Part shown: piece by piece, positions 41,607 through 51,068 of the stretch
Layout of the letters: each line of letters opens with the position of its first letter
How positions within the stretch are numbered: the first letter of the stretch is position 1
DNA from: Providencia vermicola
Lineage (GTDB): Bacteria > Pseudomonadota > Gammaproteobacteria > Enterobacterales > Enterobacteriaceae
Direction of reading: 5' to 3'
DNA length: 64,000 bases
Assembly: GCF_010748935.1 (NCBI RefSeq)
Contig: NZ_CP048796.1
Location: 3,103,001 to 3,167,000, forward strand
The notes under the pieces: model-generated
Database searches by the model: none
Told to the model about the DNA's origin: nothing
The model's input: the letters and a program-made list of their open reading frames with translations, nothing else
Program-made: the position numbers and the translations under genes

Positions 41607-41900
41607 ATGGCAAAAGAACAAACTGATCGCACTACCCTTGATTTGTTCGCTGAGGAACGCAGGCCTGGGCGACCTAAAACAAGTCCGCTATCGCGGGATG
41701 AACAATTAAGAATTAACAAACGAAACCAACTTAAGCGTGATAAGGTCAAAGGACTACGCCGCGTCGAATTAAAACTCAATGAAGATGCAGTGGCCATATT
41801 GAATCAATTGGCTGATGAAAAAAACATGAGCCGTAGTGAGCTAATAGAAGAAATGTTGATGTCACAACTAGCACTGGTCTACGAGCCTTCTAGTGAATGA
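41607..41900 (+). CDS. ybfE: LexA-regulated protein YbfE (ribbon-helix-helix type)
   Basis: This small, 97-residue basic protein of the CopB/RHH-like family is nearly identical at its N-terminus to E. coli YbfE (MAKEQTDRTTLDLFAEERRP; RDEQLRINKRNQLKRDKVKG). The second half (RRVELKLNEDAVAILNQLAD, MSRSELIEEML) has the pattern of a ribbon-helix-helix DNA-binding domain. E. coli ybfE is reported as LexA-controlled; I find no convincing CTGT-N8-ACAG box upstream here. It lies directly before fldA, as in E. coli. Its molecular role is unknown. Confidence 0.93.
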   Translation: MAKEQTDRTTLDLFAEERRPGRPKTSPLSRDEQLRINKRNQLKRDKVKGLRRVELKLNEDAVAILNQLADEKNMSRSELIEEMLMSQLALVYEPSSE

Positions 41901-42045
41901 TTTCCTCTTCTAAATCACACAAATTCGACAGATTTATTCACGCTTTTTCGCCAAAATAGGGCCAAAATTCTCGTTATTTTAGTTCAAATTTAGCCCTATC
42001 TGGCTTGAACAAACCAGATTGGAAAAACAAGAGGTTATTCACTTT

Positions 42046-42573
42046 ATGGCAGTCATAGGCATTTTCTTCGGTAGTGACACTGGTAATACAGAAAATATTG
42101 CCAAGATGATCCAAAAGAGATTAGGCAGTGAGAACGCGGAAGTTCATGATATTGCTAAATGCAGCAAAGAAGATATTGAAGCATTCGATATTCTACTTCT
42201 CGGTATCCCAACTTGGTATTACGGCGAAGCTCAATGTGATTGGGATGACTTTTTCCCAACCCTCGAAGAAATTGATTTTGATGGCAAACTTGTCGCGCTA
42301 TTTGGCTGTGGTGACCAAGAAGACTACGCAGAATACTTCTGTGATGCAATGGGGACCATTCGCGATATTATTGAACCACGTGGCGCTGTCATTGTCGGTC
42401 ATTGGCCTACAGATGGCTACCATTTTGAAGTGTCTAAAGGTATGGCAGATGATAATCACTTTATCGGCCTTGCTATTGATGAAGACCGCCAGCCTGAGCT
42501 GACTGAAGAACGCGTTGATGCATGGGTACAACAAATTTCAGAAGAGATGTCTCTAGCCGAAATTTTGGGCTAA
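42046..42573 (+). CDS. fldA: Flavodoxin I
   Basis: This FMN-containing electron carrier reduces partners such as pyruvate formate-lyase activase (PflA, also in this window), biotin synthase and IspG/H. The ATG at 42046 (MAVIGIFFGSDTGNTENIAK) gives 175 residues, one fewer than E. coli, with AAGAGG about 11 bases upstream. The FMN phosphate loop is SDTGNTE, and the isoalloxazine-binding aromatic loops are IPTWYYGEAQCDWDDFF and CGDQEDYAEYFCDAMG. The order ybfE-fldA-fur is conserved. An open frame extends nine codons upstream but lacks family match. Confidence 0.97.
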   Translation: MAVIGIFFGSDTGNTENIAKMIQKRLGSENAEVHDIAKCSKEDIEAFDILLLGIPTWYYGEAQCDWDDFFPTLEEIDFDGKLVALFGCGDQEDYAEYFCDAMGTIRDIIEPRGAVIVGHWPTDGYHFEVSKGMADDNHFIGLAIDEDRQPELTEERVDAWVQQISEEMSLAEILG

Positions 42574-42608
42574 GCTGACGATAGAAATAAAATGAAACTA
42601 TTATAATA

Positions 42609-42710
42609 ATGAGACAGAGCATGGTTTCTATTTTTTATTTCCATGCCTATAATTGTAAATCAGTTTCGATGACAACTGAGCTTATGTTAAAAATGTCTCA
42701 TTATTGTTAA
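42609..42710 (+). CDS. Possible 33-residue leader ORF upstream of fur
   Basis: A short frame (MRQSMVSIFYFHAYNC...) ends 31 bases before the fur ATG. E. coli fur is preceded by uof, a short ORF whose translation is coupled to fur and repressed by the sRNA RyhB. This frame is in a comparable place, but it has no clear ribosome site and does not overlap the fur start region, so it may be chance. Confidence 0.25.
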   Translation: MRQSMVSIFYFHAYNCKSVSMTTELMLKMSHYC

Positions 42711-42741
42711 ATTTATGATTTAAGATACAGGACAAACCCGC

Positions 42742-43191
42742 ATGACAGACAACAACAAAGCATTGAAGAATGCTGGACTCAAAGTCACTCTTCCAAGATT
42801 AAAGATATTGGAAGTACTTCAGGAGCCTGAGTGCCATCACGTCAGTGCGGAAGATCTCTATAAAAAACTCATTGATATGGGCGAAGAGATCGGTCTGGCT
42901 ACGGTATACCGCGTATTGAACCAATTTGATGATGCTGGCATTGTCACACGTCATAACTTTGAAGGCGGTAAATCCGTTTTTGAACTGACTCAACAGCACC
43001 ACCACGATCATCTGATTTGTTTAGATTGTGGTAAAGTTATCGAATTCTCTGATAAATCCATTGAAGAACGTCAGACCAATATTGCTGCACGCCATGGTAT
43101 TAAACTCTCTAACCACAGCTTGTACCTATATGGTCACTGTGCTGATGGCGATTGCCGCGAAAATGCGGATGCTCACGAAGCAAAAGAGTAA
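42742..43191 (+). CDS. fur: Ferric uptake regulator Fur
   Basis: Fur is the Fe(II)-dependent global repressor of iron acquisition. Its 149 residues compare with 148 in E. coli. The N-terminal winged helix (LKVTLPRLKILEVLQEPECHH; GLATVYRVLNQFDDAGIVTR) is followed by the dimerisation/metal domain with QQHHHDHLICLDCGKV and a second Cys pair in GHCADGDC (structural zinc). It lies downstream of fldA, as in E. coli. A GGACA-like ribosome site is upstream. No oddities. Confidence 0.98.
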   Translation: MTDNNKALKNAGLKVTLPRLKILEVLQEPECHHVSAEDLYKKLIDMGEEIGLATVYRVLNQFDDAGIVTRHNFEGGKSVFELTQQHHHDHLICLDCGKVIEFSDKSIEERQTNIAARHGIKLSNHSLYLYGHCADGDCRENADAHEAKE

Positions 43192-43260
43192 TTTAATGGT
43201 TGAAAAACCATTAACATAATTCATAAAAAGGAACGTATTTAGCTCCTTATATATACTGAT

Positions 43261-43291
43261 AAACCTCATGAATCACATGGGGTTTTCTTTT
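43261..43291 (+). terminator. Rho-independent terminator downstream of fur
   Basis: AAACCTCATG (43261-43270) pairs with CATGGGGTTT, with one wobble pair, and runs into TTCTTTT. It lies about 70 bases after fur. A weaker AATGGTT/AACCATT hairpin precedes it at 43196-43213. Confidence 0.8.
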
Positions 43292-43486
43292 ATTTATCGC
43301 TAAATACTGACGCATGTCTTGCGTCAGCTTGCCTTATTTATCAAGAAAAACATCCTGAGTCATCATCTCTCCCATCCTTCTATTTTCCAATCATCGATCT
43401 CATGACAAAACAGACGTTAATCAAACAGTCGCATCATTATATTGTATCTATAAACTCAGCTAACTATAAATAGCTAACAGTTTACG

Positions 43487-43657
43487 ATGAACCTGATGCT
43501 GCGATTGTCAGGGAAAGGTGTATTAGAAAAGATAAAGCACCTAAGTGCCAATGACGAGATTACTGATTCTCCTCAAAATACATGTCGTCTGGATATAGAA
43601 AAAGCGGTGTCTATTGAAGCTGAAAGCGTTAATTTCTTGGCAATCATCGTCTATTAA
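43487..43657 (+). CDS. Short hypothetical ORF (56 residues) between fur and chitobiase gene
   Basis: An ATG-to-TAA frame encodes MNLMLRLSGKGVLEKIKHLS... ending VNFLAIIVY. It is the only sizeable frame in the 43292-43739 gap. No ribosome site is visible, an in-frame stop lies four codons before the ATG, and I do not recognise a family. It might be a remnant of a decayed gene or chance. A small TGACGCA/TGCGTCA hairpin lies further upstream at 43308-43326. Confidence 0.25.
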   Translation: MNLMLRLSGKGVLEKIKHLSANDEITDSPQNTCRLDIEKAVSIEAESVNFLAIIVY

Positions 43658-43739
43658 ACATACACGAGTACTGTAATAGGCGGTTAAACCTAGCATTTAA
43701 AAAGGTGGTACGCTCTGGCACCACCCTCATAGCCTCTCG

Positions 43740-46418
43740 TTATTTTTGTACCACCGTTTCTACACGACTTGTTCTTGTTCCAGCTGGGTTTTTGGCTCGT
43801 ACTTTTACATTACCCTTAACCTTTGGAGGCTTTTGTGCTGAATACGTTTGCCAATGGTCGCTATCTGCTAAAGCATATTCAATCACTAAACCTGGATAAC
43901 TGATATTGGCGAGTAAAAGGCCATTTTCAATTTTCGCACCAGGCACAGGGATACGATAAGCCACCCCTGCTCTATCTAGACGGGGTAACTCTTTCATACC
44001 AACGAGACTCGCAAAACGGCTCCAATCATCTGCCAGTTTTTGCTGTGAAACATAATTGGTTTTACCGCCGATATATTCACGACCTATTTGGTACTGATTT
44101 TCCCATTGCGCTTTATGCCATGCCCTTTCAGCTAAAGGCAGGATGCGAGGAAATAGCATGTATTCCGCCTTATCATCCGTCCTTACAGCTTCGCTCCATA
44201 GTTGTCCAGAAAGACCATAGACACCTGGCCATGGCTTATCACTTTTCGCACTAAATGAGTTACCATCCCTATCAACGGAAGTTTCCGCATTTTGTGGTAA
44301 ATTATCAGGCGCAAAAGAAAAGATTTTTTGTTCGTCACTCGCTCGGGTCGCCCAGTAATAGCCACTTTCATTTGGATTGACTTCATAAGGCATATCTAAA
44401 TACACATAGTCAGGGTTCGAAATGACCACTTGATAACCTTTATTAGCCCAATCATTCGCCGAATCGAATCCTCCCCAATACAGTGTATCCCAGAAGTTAA
44501 CCCTGACATTATCCGTTGCAAAATCGTTTGCACTAGAAGCATCTTTCAAACCATCCTGCCAAGCTTGCATTGTTGTCACCCCTTTTTGCTGTAAACTTTC
44601 ACTCACTTGTTTAGCAAAATGGCTGGAGAGATGATCAAAGTCACTCACATCACCTCGCTTGATCAATGCCTGACACGCTTCCGATTTCGCCCATGGCTTA
44701 TCTTCTATTTGTTTATCGATTATGCCTTTGCCCGGTTCGATATTGCCTGCTTTATCTTGGAAACCCGCACCTAAACGAATATTTTTCGCTTCATCACCAC
44801 CAAAGTGCCATGTTTTTAATGGAACCCCCGCCTCCTTGTGCATTTGCATAACCTCACTGACCACTTTATTAACAAAGTTTTTAGAGGAATCTAAACAAGG
44901 ATTTAAATAACTGCGTTTATCGTAGAATTGGACAGAGGTTGTTACTGATGTATCCGATGGATCAACTAAGCGGTATTCACTCGCGGCAGCCTCATTGCCA
45001 GCCGCTTTTAATTTGTTATAACGAGCTTCCATTGAAACAACGGCGGCACGGGCATGTGCAGGCATATCTATTTCAGGGATGACCTCAATATTACGATCTT
45101 TGGCATAGCGTAAAATGTCAATATAGTCATCACGGGTAAAATAGCCGCTTCCCATATTATTATTCTCTGCCCCCGATCCTAACTGCGGTAATAAACACGT
45201 TTGTTCATCCAAATCATGACAGCGTTGGCTTCCCACCTCTGTAAGCTCAGGTAACCCCGGAATTTCAATTCGCCATCCTTCATCATCGGTTAAGTGAAAG
45301 TGGAATTTATTTAATTTATAACGAGACATTTGGTCAATTAAACGTTTAACCATCTGTTTACTATGGAAGTTTCTTCCTACATCTAAAAATACTCCTCGAT
45401 AATCCATACGAGGTTTATCTTTCACAATCATTGTCGCCACACTAGGCTTATCGGCTTCTGTTACGGCAGAAAGCAGTGATTGCATACCATAGAATAAGCC
45501 GACATGGTCATAACCAATAATTTCAGCCTGTTGTGGTGTGATCACTAACTCATATGCACCACTGACTTGATTCTCTGGCGCGAACTGTCTAGGTGCGATC
45601 TTCCCGAGTATAGGGAATCCCTGAACATTCTGTTTTAATTTGACCTGTTGTAAATGCTCATTAATGACAGCTAATTCTCCCTGAGTCAGGCCATCAAGTT
45701 GTAATTTAACACCGTTGGAAAGATCCGCATTCCCTTCTTGTATCTTAATATCGAGTGGCGTCGGTAAGATTTGTCCTCGTAACTGTTGCTCAGATAATGT
45801 TTGCAAAGAAAGATTTTTTTGGTAACGATTTTCGGGGGTCATTAAGACATTATTATCGGCTCCCGTTCTTTTCCAGTTTTTCATTTCAAATGGTGCAACG
45901 AACATGGTTGAGTCTTGAGTATCTGTGCTTTTCAAATTACTAGGCCGAGCATCACCCGAGGTCGCATACCAACGAGGCATAAAGTCAGAATAGCTCACTT
46001 GCCAATATTCCCCCGTCACTGGCAACACAATTTTTTCGTGTGCTTTTATGCCATTAAACTGCTCAGTGGGGGTGATTTTATGCAAATCCCCCGTTAAATG
46101 GGTGATAGTAAACTGTGGGTTATCTTGTTTGAGTATTTGCCGAATACTATGAAAATAAAGTGCCCAATCAGCCGATTCAATCGCTTGATCACCATTGGTC
46201 AACGTAATATCAACGCGATTACAAGCCGCCCAATCCGCCCCAAGTGCAGCGCAATCCATGCCATGCTCACCTGCTTGGTTATCAACCACATTAATTTTTA
46301 CATCGATATGACTTAATGCATCAACGATTTGATCCGATGTTTGCTCAGCATTCGCCATCGTAGAAATAAAGGTGGCTGAAATTAATAACGCTAAAGGATG
46401 TAAATAATGTCTTTTCAT
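43740..46418 (-). CDS. chb: Chitobiase, GH20 beta-N-acetylhexosaminidase
   Basis: This exported enzyme splits chitobiose and short chitin oligomers to N-acetylglucosamine. Its 892 residues are close to the classic Serratia chitobiase (about 885). The signal peptide MKRHYLHPLALLISATFIS ends ANA; no lipobox is seen. Domains run in order: a carbohydrate-binding CHB_HEX domain, a GH20b alpha/beta domain, the GH20 barrel with DYRGVFLDVGRNFHSK and the catalytic pair in HFGGDEAKN, and a C-terminal Ig-like domain (VKGNVKVRAKNPAGTRTSRV). It lies 68 bases downstream of the chitoporin gene on the same strand, so porin and hydrolase are probably co-transcribed. In E. coli chiQ occupies this place. Confidence 0.94.
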   Translation of the reverse strand: MKRHYLHPLALLISATFISTMANAEQTSDQIVDALSHIDVKINVVDNQAGEHGMDCAALGADWAACNRVDITLTNGDQAIESADWALYFHSIRQILKQDNPQFTITHLTGDLHKITPTEQFNGIKAHEKIVLPVTGEYWQVSYSDFMPRWYATSGDARPSNLKSTDTQDSTMFVAPFEMKNWKRTGADNNVLMTPENRYQKNLSLQTLSEQQLRGQILPTPLDIKIQEGNADLSNGVKLQLDGLTQGELAVINEHLQQVKLKQNVQGFPILGKIAPRQFAPENQVSGAYELVITPQQAEIIGYDHVGLFYGMQSLLSAVTEADKPSVATMIVKDKPRMDYRGVFLDVGRNFHSKQMVKRLIDQMSRYKLNKFHFHLTDDEGWRIEIPGLPELTEVGSQRCHDLDEQTCLLPQLGSGAENNNMGSGYFTRDDYIDILRYAKDRNIEVIPEIDMPAHARAAVVSMEARYNKLKAAGNEAAASEYRLVDPSDTSVTTSVQFYDKRSYLNPCLDSSKNFVNKVVSEVMQMHKEAGVPLKTWHFGGDEAKNIRLGAGFQDKAGNIEPGKGIIDKQIEDKPWAKSEACQALIKRGDVSDFDHLSSHFAKQVSESLQQKGVTTMQAWQDGLKDASSANDFATDNVRVNFWDTLYWGGFDSANDWANKGYQVVISNPDYVYLDMPYEVNPNESGYYWATRASDEQKIFSFAPDNLPQNAETSVDRDGNSFSAKSDKPWPGVYGLSGQLWSEAVRTDDKAEYMLFPRILPLAERAWHKAQWENQYQIGREYIGGKTNYVSQQKLADDWSRFASLVGMKELPRLDRAGVAYRIPVPGAKIENGLLLANISYPGLVIEYALADSDHWQTYSAQKPPKVKGNVKVRAKNPAGTRTSRVETVVQK

Positions 46419-46486
46419 TGTGACCTCAATATTAAATTCAATTTAGCCACTGCCACATAATATTTTTAATAGCAGTGACCGTGCTA

Positions 46487-47884
46487 TCAAAAAATAGTGA
46501 ATGGCATCATGACCATAAACTTAATATCTTTTTCATCCTGAAATATATTACCGAACCCACCACCATAACTTGGAATATCGGTATGGTTATCATATTTAGT
46601 AAAGTGCAATTTAAATAAAGTATCTTTAGCTCTACCTGTTTGGATACTATATAAAATATCGATATTCCAAGCGCTTTCTCTTAATTTTACATCTTGGGCA
46701 TATTGTGTATTAGTACTTGGTTTAGCATCCCAACCATAAATATAAGATGTACCTACTTTCCAACCAGCCAGATCCCAATGAGCTAAATCGTACATGACAC
46801 CAGCAAAAACCGCTTTTTCATTATTCGCGTTATAATCTGAACGCCCATCCCACCAAATATCCAATCGACCATTTGATGTCGCGTAGCCTGGCGTCATGCG
46901 CTGTAAGAAATAGCCTTGATTACCTTTCGCTTTGGCGTAAGTTCCTTCCACGCGAAAATCAAATTGCTCGTAGGTATAACCTAATGTCACCGCCTGTAAG
47001 AAAGCGAGGCCATCATAAACATCATTCACTCCGCCATCAGATACCTTATCTTTTGCGCCATAGAATTGATAAGACATTCGTAAATCACGATTAACAATAG
47101 GTACCGCATAAGAGGCCTTTGCAAAGTATTGATCTATATAGTCTTTAGCTTGTCCATAAGCCCCTTCTAATACTAATGAATTTTTAAAATCATATTTAAA
47201 ACCAATCGATTGTAGATAGCTAATCCCTGTTTTACTGTCAGCTTCACGGAAGTTGTACATATCACGATACCAAGGGGCTTTATATCGATCAGTCCACATA
47301 TAGGACATGCTCAAAGCCCCCTTGTTTTCAAAATCAAATACCGCTCCGACCTCAATTCCTCGATAAGTACCGGGCATATAGCTCCAATGGGAAGCCAACA
47401 GTGTTTGTCCTGTGGGTTGGATATAGCCTCCTTTCCCCCAAAATGGACCATATTTCATTTTGGCAGCCGCTTTATAAACACTGACGCCGCTACGGTCGCC
47501 TGACCATTTTTCATCCCAACGCGTTTTCGCATCACTAAAACCAATTTCATTAGGTGCCGCGGGACCACTATTTGATAATTCAATGGCAGTAAATGCCGCT
47601 AAATCTAAACCGATGAGATCCTGAAAATAACCTGAAGAATAATCAAGACTGGCATTTACGGTAGAATGCTTAAGGTTATCGGCATATTTTTTATATTTAT
47701 CGCTTTCAGGGTTTAACTCTTTTCTAGAACGATCGCGTTGCCAATAATACAAACCGCCTTTAAGTGTTGAATCATCTAAAAATTGCTCAGAAAAACTTAT
47801 TGGTTGATAACTCATAGGAAGAAGTGCGATACCTATTTTAAGCACGAGCATCCCCCTGCCACGATTGACATTTTTATTAACCAT
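46487..47884 (-). CDS. chiP: Chitoporin ChiP (OprD-family outer-membrane channel)
   Basis: This is an outer-membrane channel for chito-oligosaccharides; 465 residues against about 468 in E. coli ChiP. The N-terminus is basic then hydrophobic ([20 protein letters not shown]), giving a long, somewhat unusual signal peptide. The body alternates aromatic-ended beta strands ([45 protein letters not shown]) and ends MPFTIF with terminal Phe. AGGA lies 8 bases before the ATG. It lies after fur as in E. coli (fur-chiP), but chb follows instead of chiQ. In E. coli chiP is under NagC and the ChiX sRNA; a NagC-like dyad lies upstream here. Confidence 0.92.
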   Translation of the reverse strand: MVNKNVNRGRGMLVLKIGIALLPMSYQPISFSEQFLDDSTLKGGLYYWQRDRSRKELNPESDKYKKYADNLKHSTVNASLDYSSGYFQDLIGLDLAAFTAIELSNSGPAAPNEIGFSDAKTRWDEKWSGDRSGVSVYKAAAKMKYGPFWGKGGYIQPTGQTLLASHWSYMPGTYRGIEVGAVFDFENKGALSMSYMWTDRYKAPWYRDMYNFREADSKTGISYLQSIGFKYDFKNSLVLEGAYGQAKDYIDQYFAKASYAVPIVNRDLRMSYQFYGAKDKVSDGGVNDVYDGLAFLQAVTLGYTYEQFDFRVEGTYAKAKGNQGYFLQRMTPGYATSNGRLDIWWDGRSDYNANNEKAVFAGVMYDLAHWDLAGWKVGTSYIYGWDAKPSTNTQYAQDVKLRESAWNIDILYSIQTGRAKDTLFKLHFTKYDNHTDIPSYGGGFGNIFQDEKDIKFMVMMPFTIF

Positions 47885-47992
47885 TCGCTGTTTCCTCAGT
47901 TTTTTATATTATTTTTTAGTGATAAGTTTCAGTAGTCGCCCATTAGGTAATTATTAATTTCAATAAACAAAATACGAGTACCTACTTAGCCT

Positions 47993-48013
47993 ATTTTTCG
48001 CGACGCGAATTAT
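47993..48013. promoter_or_regulatory. Candidate NagC operator upstream of chiP
   Basis: TTCGCG-A-CGCGAA (47997-48009) is a perfect palindrome inside an AT context (TATTT before, TTAT after), the general pattern of NagC sites. It lies about 110 bases upstream of chiP, in the 455-base spacer shared with the divergent MFS gene. The rest of 47885-48339 shows no gene. Confidence 0.55.
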
Positions 48014-48339
48014 CAAGGTTAAAAATATATTTATTCCTAAAATATGACCCAAGACACATTAATTTTTCTATTCATTCTCAGTGTTAATCATTCGAACCGA
48101 TAATGTTTTTCGCATTAATATCCTGAATTAAAGATTAAACTTAGATAAAAAACCCTGTATTGAGGGTCCACCTAACACTTATTTCAATATAAAAAATAAC
48201 ATTCTTTGCCTGTAAGCGTTTCAATCAAACTTGCTAAGTTGATGCATAACTGCTTTAGTTGAGAACACGTTTTTTAATCACAAATAAACCAAGTGAATAT
48301 TTCCATGTAAGCAAAGAAAAATGAAATTAGAGAGATACG

Positions 48340-49803
48340 ATGGAACAATCGCACGAAAATATTGACGGGAAACATCAGGAAGGCTGGCGAACACTCCTTA
48401 CTGGCAAAAATCTCTGTTTAACACTCGCCTTGTCCGGCGGTATATGCCTTCATGCTATTAACGTTTATATCACCATAACAACGCTACCTTCTGTTGTACG
48501 GGATATTGGCGGCATTGATTTTTATGCCTGGAATACCACACTGTTTATCCTATCTTCGATTATTTCATCAGCATTAACATCACGACTTCTTAATTATTTT
48601 GGCCCAAGAAAAAGTTATGGCCTTGCTACATTGATTTTTCTGATCGGCTCAATGGTTTGTGCTATGACGCCTTCCATGCCTATCATGCTATTAGGCAGAG
48701 TTATTCAAGGTGTGGGTGGGGGTATTTTACTCACATTATCTTATTCCATGGTGCATATCGTATTTGCTCAGCACTTATGGTCGAGAGTATTAGCCATGAT
48801 GTCGAGTATGTGGGGAATGGCAACGCTATTAGGCCCTGCTCTAGGGGGAATATTTGCTGAGTATGATGTGTGGCGAGGCGCTTTTTGGTGTCTAGTGGTG
48901 GTTGGTATCCCCTATCTATGGCTAACTTGGCGAGTATTACCTGCGCAAAATCCTAATGAACAATGCCCACAGCAACCTATCCCACTGCAAGCGCTTTTAT
49001 TGCTTTCCTTTGCTGTTCTCGCTATCTCTTTAGGAAGTCTAAGCCAAGATAAATTTATTCCCATCGGGGGAATGTTAATCGCTATCTTATTGTGTGTACG
49101 ACTTGTCATTATTGAACGCCGTGGACACAATACGCTCTTCCCGCATGGCACATTTCATTTTTCCGCACAGCTCGCGCCAATCTACCTGACCATGGCACTA
49201 CTTGGCCTAAGCGTACAGACTGAAGTTTTTGTTCCTTATTTTTTACAGATATTGCATGGCGTTGCCCCATTATTATCGGGTTATTTGGCTGCGCTTGTCG
49301 GCGCTGGTTGGTCAAGTGCGGCTATCTTGTCATCTTCTTTTAAACCGAATATTGCCGTTCGTATTATTCGTTTAGGCCCCCTATTCACACTTATCGGTTT
49401 AATCACACTTGCCTTATTCATGACGAAAATCATTCAGCTAGAGCAATTGCAAATATGGATAATTTGCCTCGCTTTATTTATCACAGGGGCAAGTATTGGC
49501 GCGGCATGGCCACATTTATTAACGCGAGTATTGCAAGTGTCAGTTGGCAGTGAATCCCAGAAAGCCTCTTCTGCGATTACAACATTACAGTTATTTTCTA
49601 CCGCTTTCGGTGCCTCACTAGCAGGGATGATCGCAAATCTTGCAGGGCTTTCTGTACCTGGCGGGATGGATGGTGCAAAATCAGCGTCTCTTTGGTTATT
49701 TGTCTTATTTTCGTTAGTACCTTGCTTTGCATTAATCACGGCAAATATTGTCGCAAACAGGGTTAATTTGTCATCTAAAAATGAACAAGAGGGGCATAAA
49801 TAG
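48340..49803 (+). CDS. MFS transporter, drug:H+ antiporter type
   Basis: This is an inner-membrane major facilitator protein of 487 residues, with hydrophobic helices from residue 25 onward that suggest 12-14 spans. Features of the multidrug DHA2/EmrB-like group are visible: the motif A-like YFGPRKSYGLA loop, GRVIQGVGGGILLTLSYSMV (motif B region) and LGPALGGIFAEYDVWRGAFW (motif C, antiporter). AGAGAG lies just before the ATG. It is divergent from chiP and convergent with ansB. The substrate cannot be told; its position suggests but does not prove a tie to chitin products. Confidence 0.82.
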   Translation: MEQSHENIDGKHQEGWRTLLTGKNLCLTLALSGGICLHAINVYITITTLPSVVRDIGGIDFYAWNTTLFILSSIISSALTSRLLNYFGPRKSYGLATLIFLIGSMVCAMTPSMPIMLLGRVIQGVGGGILLTLSYSMVHIVFAQHLWSRVLAMMSSMWGMATLLGPALGGIFAEYDVWRGAFWCLVVVGIPYLWLTWRVLPAQNPNEQCPQQPIPLQALLLLSFAVLAISLGSLSQDKFIPIGGMLIAILLCVRLVIIERRGHNTLFPHGTFHFSAQLAPIYLTMALLGLSVQTEVFVPYFLQILHGVAPLLSGYLAALVGAGWSSAAILSSSFKPNIAVRIIRLGPLFTLIGLITLALFMTKIIQLEQLQIWIICLALFITGASIGAAWPHLLTRVLQVSVGSESQKASSAITTLQLFSTAFGASLAGMIANLAGLSVPGGMDGAKSASLWLFVLFSLVPCFALITANIVANRVNLSSKNEQEGHK

Positions 49804-49815
49804 CCCCTCTTTGGT
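49786..49815. terminator. Terminator shared by the MFS gene and ansB
   Basis: AGAGGGGC and GCCCCTCT form an 8-bp GC-rich stem around ATAAATA, overlapping the MFS stop codon. The T-tail is weak on the plus strand. Confidence 0.65.
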
Positions 49816-49830
49816 GACGTTATATCCGCA

Positions 49831-50874
49831 TTAATATTTTTCAAATAATGATTGGATTTTTTGTGGATCTTGAGTTTCAGTCAGGGCGAGTTGCAATAAA
49901 ATACGTGCTTTTTGCGGGTTCAAGCGTTCTGAAGCCACAAAGCCATATAAGTTATCATCAACTTCGGCATTGCGTGTCGTGTAACCTGTTGGTACACGGC
50001 TCGAACGAACAACCACAATATCTTCTTTAGCTGCTGTGGCTAGCGCATCAAAAACTGTTTTATACATATTACCGTTTCCGACACCAGCGCTGACAATCCC
50101 TTTCGCTCCCTCTTCACGCAAAGCCTTGACAGGTGCGGCTGAAGCATTTGCATAGTTATAAACAATACCGACTAGAGGTAGCTTATCCAGTTTGCTCACA
50201 TCAAAAGCTGCCTTCGTTGCCCTTGGTTCGGCTGGTTTATAAAAGGTTACTTTACCGTCATGGATAAAACCTTGTGGGCCAGCATTCACAGCATCAAACG
50301 CTTGTACTTCTGTGGTGCTCATTTTCACCACATCACGTCCCTGAACGACTTTGTCATTCATGGCCATTAACACACCACGTTCACCAGCAGATTTATCCGC
50401 TGCCACCACCACTGCATTATAAAGATTAAGAGGACCATCAGCACTCAATGCAGTTGATGGTCTCATTGCGCCAACTAGCACAATTGGTTTTTGGCAGGAT
50501 GTTGTTAAATCAAGGAAAAAAGCGGTTTCCTCTAATGTGTCTGTACCATGAGTAATCACAAATCCATCGGTGTTATCACACTCTTGATTGATTTTTTTCG
50601 CTAATGTCAGCCACACCTGATCATTCATATCTTGAGAGCCAATATTGACGATCTGCTCACCTGTAAGATTGGCAATTTTTTTAATCTCAGGCACCGCATT
50701 AATAAGCGCATCAATCCCCACTTTACCGGCTTGATAGCTGGAAGATGTGGCTGAATCACCACCACCTGCAATCGTGCCTCCCGTTGCTAAGACCGTAATA
50801 TTAGGTAATGCATACACCGATGCAGTACAGAGTGTGAGCGCTGTCGCCAGTAATACCTTTTTACCTTGTTTCAT
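49831..50874 (-). CDS. ansB: L-asparaginase II, periplasmic
   Basis: This exported, high-affinity tetrameric asparaginase deaminates asparagine to aspartate, feeding anaerobic fumarate respiration in E. coli. Its 347 residues match the E. coli precursor (348). The signal peptide MKQGKKVLLATALTLCTAS ends VYA. The first active-site threonine is in VLATGGTIAGGG, the second in TDGFVITHGTDTLEETAFF, and the C-terminal SSRVPTGYT motif is present. The start has GAGG 7 bases upstream. In E. coli ansB lies elsewhere and is FNR/CRP controlled; here it is divergent from ycaO, near focA-pfl. Confidence 0.95.
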   Translation of the reverse strand: MKQGKKVLLATALTLCTASVYALPNITVLATGGTIAGGGDSATSSSYQAGKVGIDALINAVPEIKKIANLTGEQIVNIGSQDMNDQVWLTLAKKINQECDNTDGFVITHGTDTLEETAFFLDLTTSCQKPIVLVGAMRPSTALSADGPLNLYNAVVVAADKSAGERGVLMAMNDKVVQGRDVVKMSTTEVQAFDAVNAGPQGFIHDGKVTFYKPAEPRATKAAFDVSKLDKLPLVGIVYNYANASAAPVKALREEGAKGIVSAGVGNGNMYKTVFDALATAAKEDIVVVRSSRVPTGYTTRNAEVDDNLYGFVASERLNPQKARILLQLALTETQDPQKIQSLFEKY

Positions 50875-51068
50875 CCTATGACCTCTATTTTAAATAAACT
50901 TACGTTATTATGTGGAATTGAAACAGTATTTCCGTGATGCCTCTATCTATTTTAGATGAAATTATGAATATTTAGATGATTTACTCTAATAAGAATAAAA
51001 AGCGTGAGCAGACATGGAAAAATCCGTATCATAGGCCGCCTATACCCCTTTTTAACAAGTGATTGACC

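Noticed and set aside
41520-41700. 58-residue frame overlapping ybfE as a possible secretion cargo
   Set aside because: It overlaps the conserved ybfE gene in another frame and has no leader, repeats or ribosome site.
49434-49844. 136-residue minus-strand frame inside the MFS gene
   Set aside because: Antisense shadow spanning the MFS 3' end and the ansB terminator; no recognisable protein features.
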